Position numbers and translations under genes: made by a program. From the IMG/VR virus record IMGVR_UViG_3300013126_000313, positions 1-20,369 of that record: a stretch of 20,369 bases of DNA. One strand, written 5' to 3'. Position 1 is the first letter of the stretch, and each line of letters opens with the position of its first letter. Below are positions 17,752 to 20,369 of this stretch, piece after piece. The DNA comes from a virus. The notes under the pieces are model-generated. The model saw only the letters and a program-made list of their open reading frames with translations, was not told the DNA's origin and made no database searches.

Positions 17752-19590
17752 TTACGAGAAATCGACAGTTTTAAGGTTCTTAATTCTAACCTTAATGTCT
17801 TTGTTAGGAAATCTAACTTGATAAATCTGTGAAGGTTCAGCAAAAATAGTGTCATCAACCAAAGCAATTTCTTTAGTCGCACTATTCACATATCTCTGTG
17901 AAGTTTCAGATGACGAGTATTGACCCCCCACTTTATTGAATACTTTTAAATCCGTTACAGAAATCACACCAGCAACGTCTTGAACTTGACTTCTAATCTC
18001 TGATATGAATACGTTACCACCCATCTCCCTAAAGACAGGACTCATCAATGTTTGTATTTTATCAATTACTCTTGTGATTACCTCACCTTGGTTCTGTGCC
18101 GCATCAACCACTACTGAAATATCGAATTCCAAATCAATAACTTGAGCAACATTGATAGAAATATAATCATTTATCATTCTATAATTTGATAAGTAATTAG
18201 CTAAGTTTGTTTTCAATGTGTTAGATACCGTCTGAGTTAATGAACCAGTGGAGTCGTATGAAACAATATTGATATTGATTTTGTTATCTTCTTCTGTGAT
18301 TGCAACTTTTGCAGGTGCTCCAAACTTACCAGGCATTTTTCTAATCAAAGCGTAGTAGTCATTTACAGTTACCGCTCTGTTTTGAGATGCGAAGTTAAAC
18401 GTAACCATGTTTCTAACTTCTTCTATGTTTGGTTGGTTAGCCCCACCAATCGCAGCTGTTACGTTGTTCACTCTAAGTGAATTTACAACTTGTTGGTTGA
18501 TATTTGCTGAAGGTCCGTTAACAAAGAAATTAACAGTACCCACTTGATTGATTGTATTAACACCGATGTTTGAAACTGTACCACCACCAATTCTGTACTG
18601 TACAAATAATGTGGTATTGGCTTTCACTGTTTTACCTAAACCAATATTGTTTTGGTAATCTTGAATTCTAAGAGGTACACCAGTTCTTGAGAATTGAGCT
18701 AATTGGTCGTCAGCCGTAACAGTAGCATTACCAAATTGAACTCTTAAGAATCCTTCAGGGGTATATTCACTAATGAATCTTAATTCAGTTTCAATATATC
18801 TACCAACTTTAATTCCTGGTCTGTCTGCGGGTTTTGTTGGGTCCTCAATGAAAACTCTACTTTCCGCCAATGAATCAACTTCAAACCATCTGTCAGGTGA
18901 ATTGATAAATTCAGAGTATGTTGGGATTGATTGAAACGATGTTCCGTCTTTTTGAATAACAGACGTAATTCCGATAATGTTTTTCTCAGGTAAGAAAAAT
19001 TCAAAGAATGGCTTAATATCTGCAGGTGTAATAACCTTCTTGTACACTTTTGTAATTCCATTAACCACAACCTCTCTTTTGGTGATTGTGTAATTTAATA
19101 GTTTACCGTTTGAATCAAAGTTAGGTATTTTTGTTTGGTTAGGATATCCTTCACTATTATACTGTGATGAGAAGTCAATATCGTTAACATTTTCAAATGT
19201 TTGTCCTGCACCAACTACTTGTGAACCAGCTCTTAGAATACCCAAATATCTTGTGTCTTCTTGGTCACCAAATGCTGGTACTGTAATTGCAAAATCACAA
19301 AGAGCAACTGATGGTCTGTTACCGGGTATTTTCAAACCGTAAGTTCTTGCAATGTTGAAAATTGAAGAACGTTGTTGTGCGTATTGAAGAACAGTCTCTT
19401 GAATACTTCTGTCCATGTGATAATGTAAGTTATCACCTATGGCTGCGTTTAAATCTAAGAATACTGAATATACTGAAGCGTCATTGAAGTTATCAATAAG
19501 TTCAGGATAATACTGTTGAGTATAATTGATGAGGTCCTGACGTAGTGATTCAAAATCCCTGTCTGCGTATGATATTCTTCTTTGTGCCAT
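17752..19590 (-). CDS. Baseplate wedge subunit, gp6 / baseplate J-like
   Basis: This 612-aa protein matches the gp6/gpJ wedge family in length (T4 gp6 is 660 aa) and in pattern. The N-terminus (FESLRQDLINYTQQYYPELI, then FNDASVYSVFLDLNAAIGDNL and a Gln/Arg-rich helix) is the typical baseplate-J start. A GGGTVSNIGVNTI segment near the middle is followed by the family's characteristic RNMVTFNFASQNRAVTVNDY, then YALIRKMPGKFGAPAKVAI. The C-terminal half has the usual alternating helix/strand dimerisation region (VFREMGGNVFISEIRSQVQD, GVISVTDLKVF). Known: gp6 forms the continuous inner ring of the baseplate and binds gp25 and gp7. It starts five bases after the gp25-like stop, so the two are in one operon. 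The start MAQRRISYADRDF is clear. No odd truncation is seen. Confidence 0.92.
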   Translation of the reverse strand: MAQRRISYADRDFESLRQDLINYTQQYYPELIDNFNDASVYSVFLDLNAAIGDNLHYHMDRSIQETVLQYAQQRSSIFNIARTYGLKIPGNRPSVALCDFAITVPAFGDQEDTRYLGILRAGSQVVGAGQTFENVNDIDFSSQYNSEGYPNQTKIPNFDSNGKLLNYTITKREVVVNGITKVYKKVITPADIKPFFEFFLPEKNIIGITSVIQKDGTSFQSIPTYSEFINSPDRWFEVDSLAESRVFIEDPTKPADRPGIKVGRYIETELRFISEYTPEGFLRVQFGNATVTADDQLAQFSRTGVPLRIQDYQNNIGLGKTVKANTTLFVQYRIGGGTVSNIGVNTINQVGTVNFFVNGPSANINQQVVNSLRVNNVTAAIGGANQPNIEEVRNMVTFNFASQNRAVTVNDYYALIRKMPGKFGAPAKVAITEEDNKININIVSYDSTGSLTQTVSNTLKTNLANYLSNYRMINDYISINVAQVIDLEFDISVVVDAAQNQGEVITRVIDKIQTLMSPVFREMGGNVFISEIRSQVQDVAGVISVTDLKVFNKVGGQYSSSETSQRYVNSATKEIALVDDTIFAEPSQIYQVRFPNKDIKVRIKNLKTVDFS

Positions 19591-19595
19591 TTACA

Positions 19596-20060
19596 TTAAA
19601 TATTGATAATAACGAAATCCTTACTATTAAAGGTGCTGTCTGTTATAGTATAATCAATTCTTATTTTTGCTGTATAGTCAGCAACACCAGTTCCTGGTAC
19701 TCTATAAATACCACTAACACCTATTTGACTCATATTCAAGTCTCCAATGAGTTCAAGTTCTTCGGTGTATGGCGTAATTGTAATATCATTCAAAACCAAG
19801 TTTGGTAAAAACTCATCTACAGATTGTCTGATATCAGCCTTAATAGCTTCAAACGATAAACCGTCCATTGGTTCAAAAATGAATTCATAAATTCTTGTAC
19901 CAAAATTTGGTAAATAATATCTACTACCCTTTCTTGTTAAAATCAAATGTAACAAGTCAGTTCGGATTTCTTCTTCGGGTGTTTGAGATAATGATAGATA
20001 CTTTCCGTCTTGACTCTGTCCGAACGGAAAATTAATACCATATGTTTTACCATCTGCCAT
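19596..20060 (-). CDS. Baseplate wedge / sheath initiator, gp25-like
   Basis: I choose ATG 20060 (MADGKTYGINFPFG), giving 154 aa. An upstream TTG at 20099 in the same frame would place the start within the terminator's T-run and is unlikely. Family evidence: EEEIRTDLLHLILTRKGSRY followed by YLPNFGTRIYEFIFEPMD, which lines up with T4 gp25 (TTRKGSRPFDPEFG, then LFENM), and then a VD-EFLPNLVLNDITITPY strand. Known: gp25 of T4 (132 aa) sits on the wedge core with gp6 and gp7/gp53 and nucleates the first sheath ring. The EPR motif conserved in T4 gp25 (NYEPRI) appears as FLPNL here, so Glu and Arg are not kept at that place. The first 15-20 residues are an extra N-terminal segment. It is the first gene after the terminator and likely heads the baseplate operon. 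Confidence 0.92.
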   Translation of the reverse strand: MADGKTYGINFPFGQSQDGKYLSLSQTPEEEIRTDLLHLILTRKGSRYYLPNFGTRIYEFIFEPMDGLSFEAIKADIRQSVDEFLPNLVLNDITITPYTEELELIGDLNMSQIGVSGIYRVPGTGVADYTAKIRIDYTITDSTFNSKDFVIINI

Positions 20061-20097
20061 ATTACATAAATATATTCCTATTATTTTTTTTAGAAAC

Positions 20098-20130
20098 AAA
20101 AAAACCCGACAAATTACTTGCCGGGTTTTT
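20098..20130 (-). terminator. Rho-independent terminator after nrdA (works in both directions)
   Basis: The hairpin AAAAACCCGGCAAG...TTTGTCGGGTTTTTTT on the minus strand pairs CCCG with CGGG (bases 20105-20108 and 20122-20125). The stem continues past one A-C mismatch with CAA/TTG and extends outward with five A-T pairs. A run of seven T follows on the minus strand, at bases 20098-20104. The opposite side also ends in T5. It lies 27 bases after the nrdA stop and should separate that transcript from the baseplate operon. Confidence 0.88.
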
Positions 20131-20156
20131 CATGCGTTATCGTCGTTTTTTAGGTG

Positions 20157-20369
20157 TTATGCTTCACAACTCGTGCAAACTAAATCATTTAGATTAAGTT
20201 TTTTTCTTGCGAATGCTTGAGCTGAGTTCATTGAGTGTTGGTAGTAAAGTGTTTTAACACCCAACTGCCATGCGTCGATAAGAAGTTTGTTAACATCTTT
20301 AGTCGGCATATCAGGTGAAACCATCAAGTTTAATGACTGTGATTGGTCAATAAAATCTTGTCTAACCGC
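20157..20369 (-). CDS. nrdA: Ribonucleoside-diphosphate reductase large (alpha) subunit, C-terminal 70 residues only
   Basis: The frame enters from the right edge and stops at TAA 20159-20157. The visible C-terminus contains LLIDAWQLGVKTLYYQHSMN, then SAQAFARKKLNLNDL, and ends LVCTSCEA. Known: class I NrdA ends with a helix of this AW-x-x-G-x-K-(S/T)-x-YY pattern and a mobile tail with a Cys pair that re-reduces the active site; here the pair is CTSC. This tail style resembles NrdA of T4-like and marine phages. The protein would supply deoxynucleotides for phage replication. The N-terminus, active site and allosteric domains are outside the window. A class II enzyme also carries C-terminal Cys, but the tail sequence fits class I better. 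Confidence 0.85.
   Translation of the reverse strand, partial: AVRQDFIDQSQSLNLMVSPDMPTKDVNKLLIDAWQLGVKTLYYQHSMNSAQAFARKKLNLNDLVCTSCEA

Noticed and set aside
20061-20098. Bacteroidota-type promoter (TTTG ... TATATTTA) ahead of gp25
   Set aside because: The -7-like TATATTTA ends only six bases before the ATG, the spacing to TTTG is 22 bases and the TTTG is part of the terminator T-run. In such AT-rich DNA this can occur by chance.
19596-20099. Longer gp25 start at TTG 20099
   Set aside because: It would place the start codon inside the terminator's T-run and add a hydrophobic 13-residue extension with no family support; ATG 20060 fits better.

Overview
The window is one end of the structural region of an AT-rich genome from a contractile-tailed (myovirus-type) bacteriophage. 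All eleven genes read on the minus strand. The diagnostic genes are a gp25-like baseplate wedge/sheath-initiator protein, a gp6/baseplate-J-like wedge protein and a protein with a P2 tail-protein-I (gp7-type) segment. The last gene at the right edge is the C-terminus of a class I ribonucleotide reductase large subunit, a common gene in T4-like phages. No RNA gene, CRISPR array, integrase, transposase or reverse transcriptase was seen.

Layout in the direction of transcription (right to left): nrdA 3' end (20369-20157); a strong hairpin terminator (20130-20098); gp25-like (20060-19596); gp6-like (19590-17752); a 1652-aa protein with an internal hydrophobic block (17680-12722); a 575-aa protein (12725-10998); a 267-aa protein (11011-10208); a 361-aa PKD-domain protein (10208-9123); a 301-aa protein (9118-8213); a 990-aa tail-protein-I-like protein (8213-5241); a 1071-aa protein built of SprB-like repeats (5241-2026); a 338-aa protein with a Pro-Thr linker (1906-890); and a fibre-like protein whose C-terminal part becomes a collagen-like Gly-X-Y repeat and runs off the left edge (868-1). 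Genes are packed with stop/start overlaps (TAATG, ATGA) or gaps of a few bases. The only longer gaps are 119 bp (1907-2025), 71 bp (17681-17751) and 96 bp (20061-20156). This looks like one late baseplate-to-fibre operon.

The order suggests a path from the core of the baseplate outward: sheath initiator and wedge (gp25, gp6), a block of unrecognised baseplate-associated proteins, the tail-protein-I-like wedge protein, then modular low-complexity surface proteins (SprB-like repeats, Pro-Thr linkers, collagen-like repeats) that probably reach or bind the host. SprB repeats are typical of gliding Bacteroidota adhesins. Together with A-rich, Shine-Dalgarno-poor start regions and low GC, this suggests a Bacteroidota (flavobacteria-like) host. 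That host call is inference.

The observations most worth following are the SprB-like repeat array in a phage structural operon, a domain shared by the C-terminus of the tail-protein-I-like protein and the SprB-like protein next to it, repeated Cys-rich modules separated by Pro-Thr linkers, and the 1652-aa baseplate-operon protein with a membrane-like segment followed by a Cys cluster.
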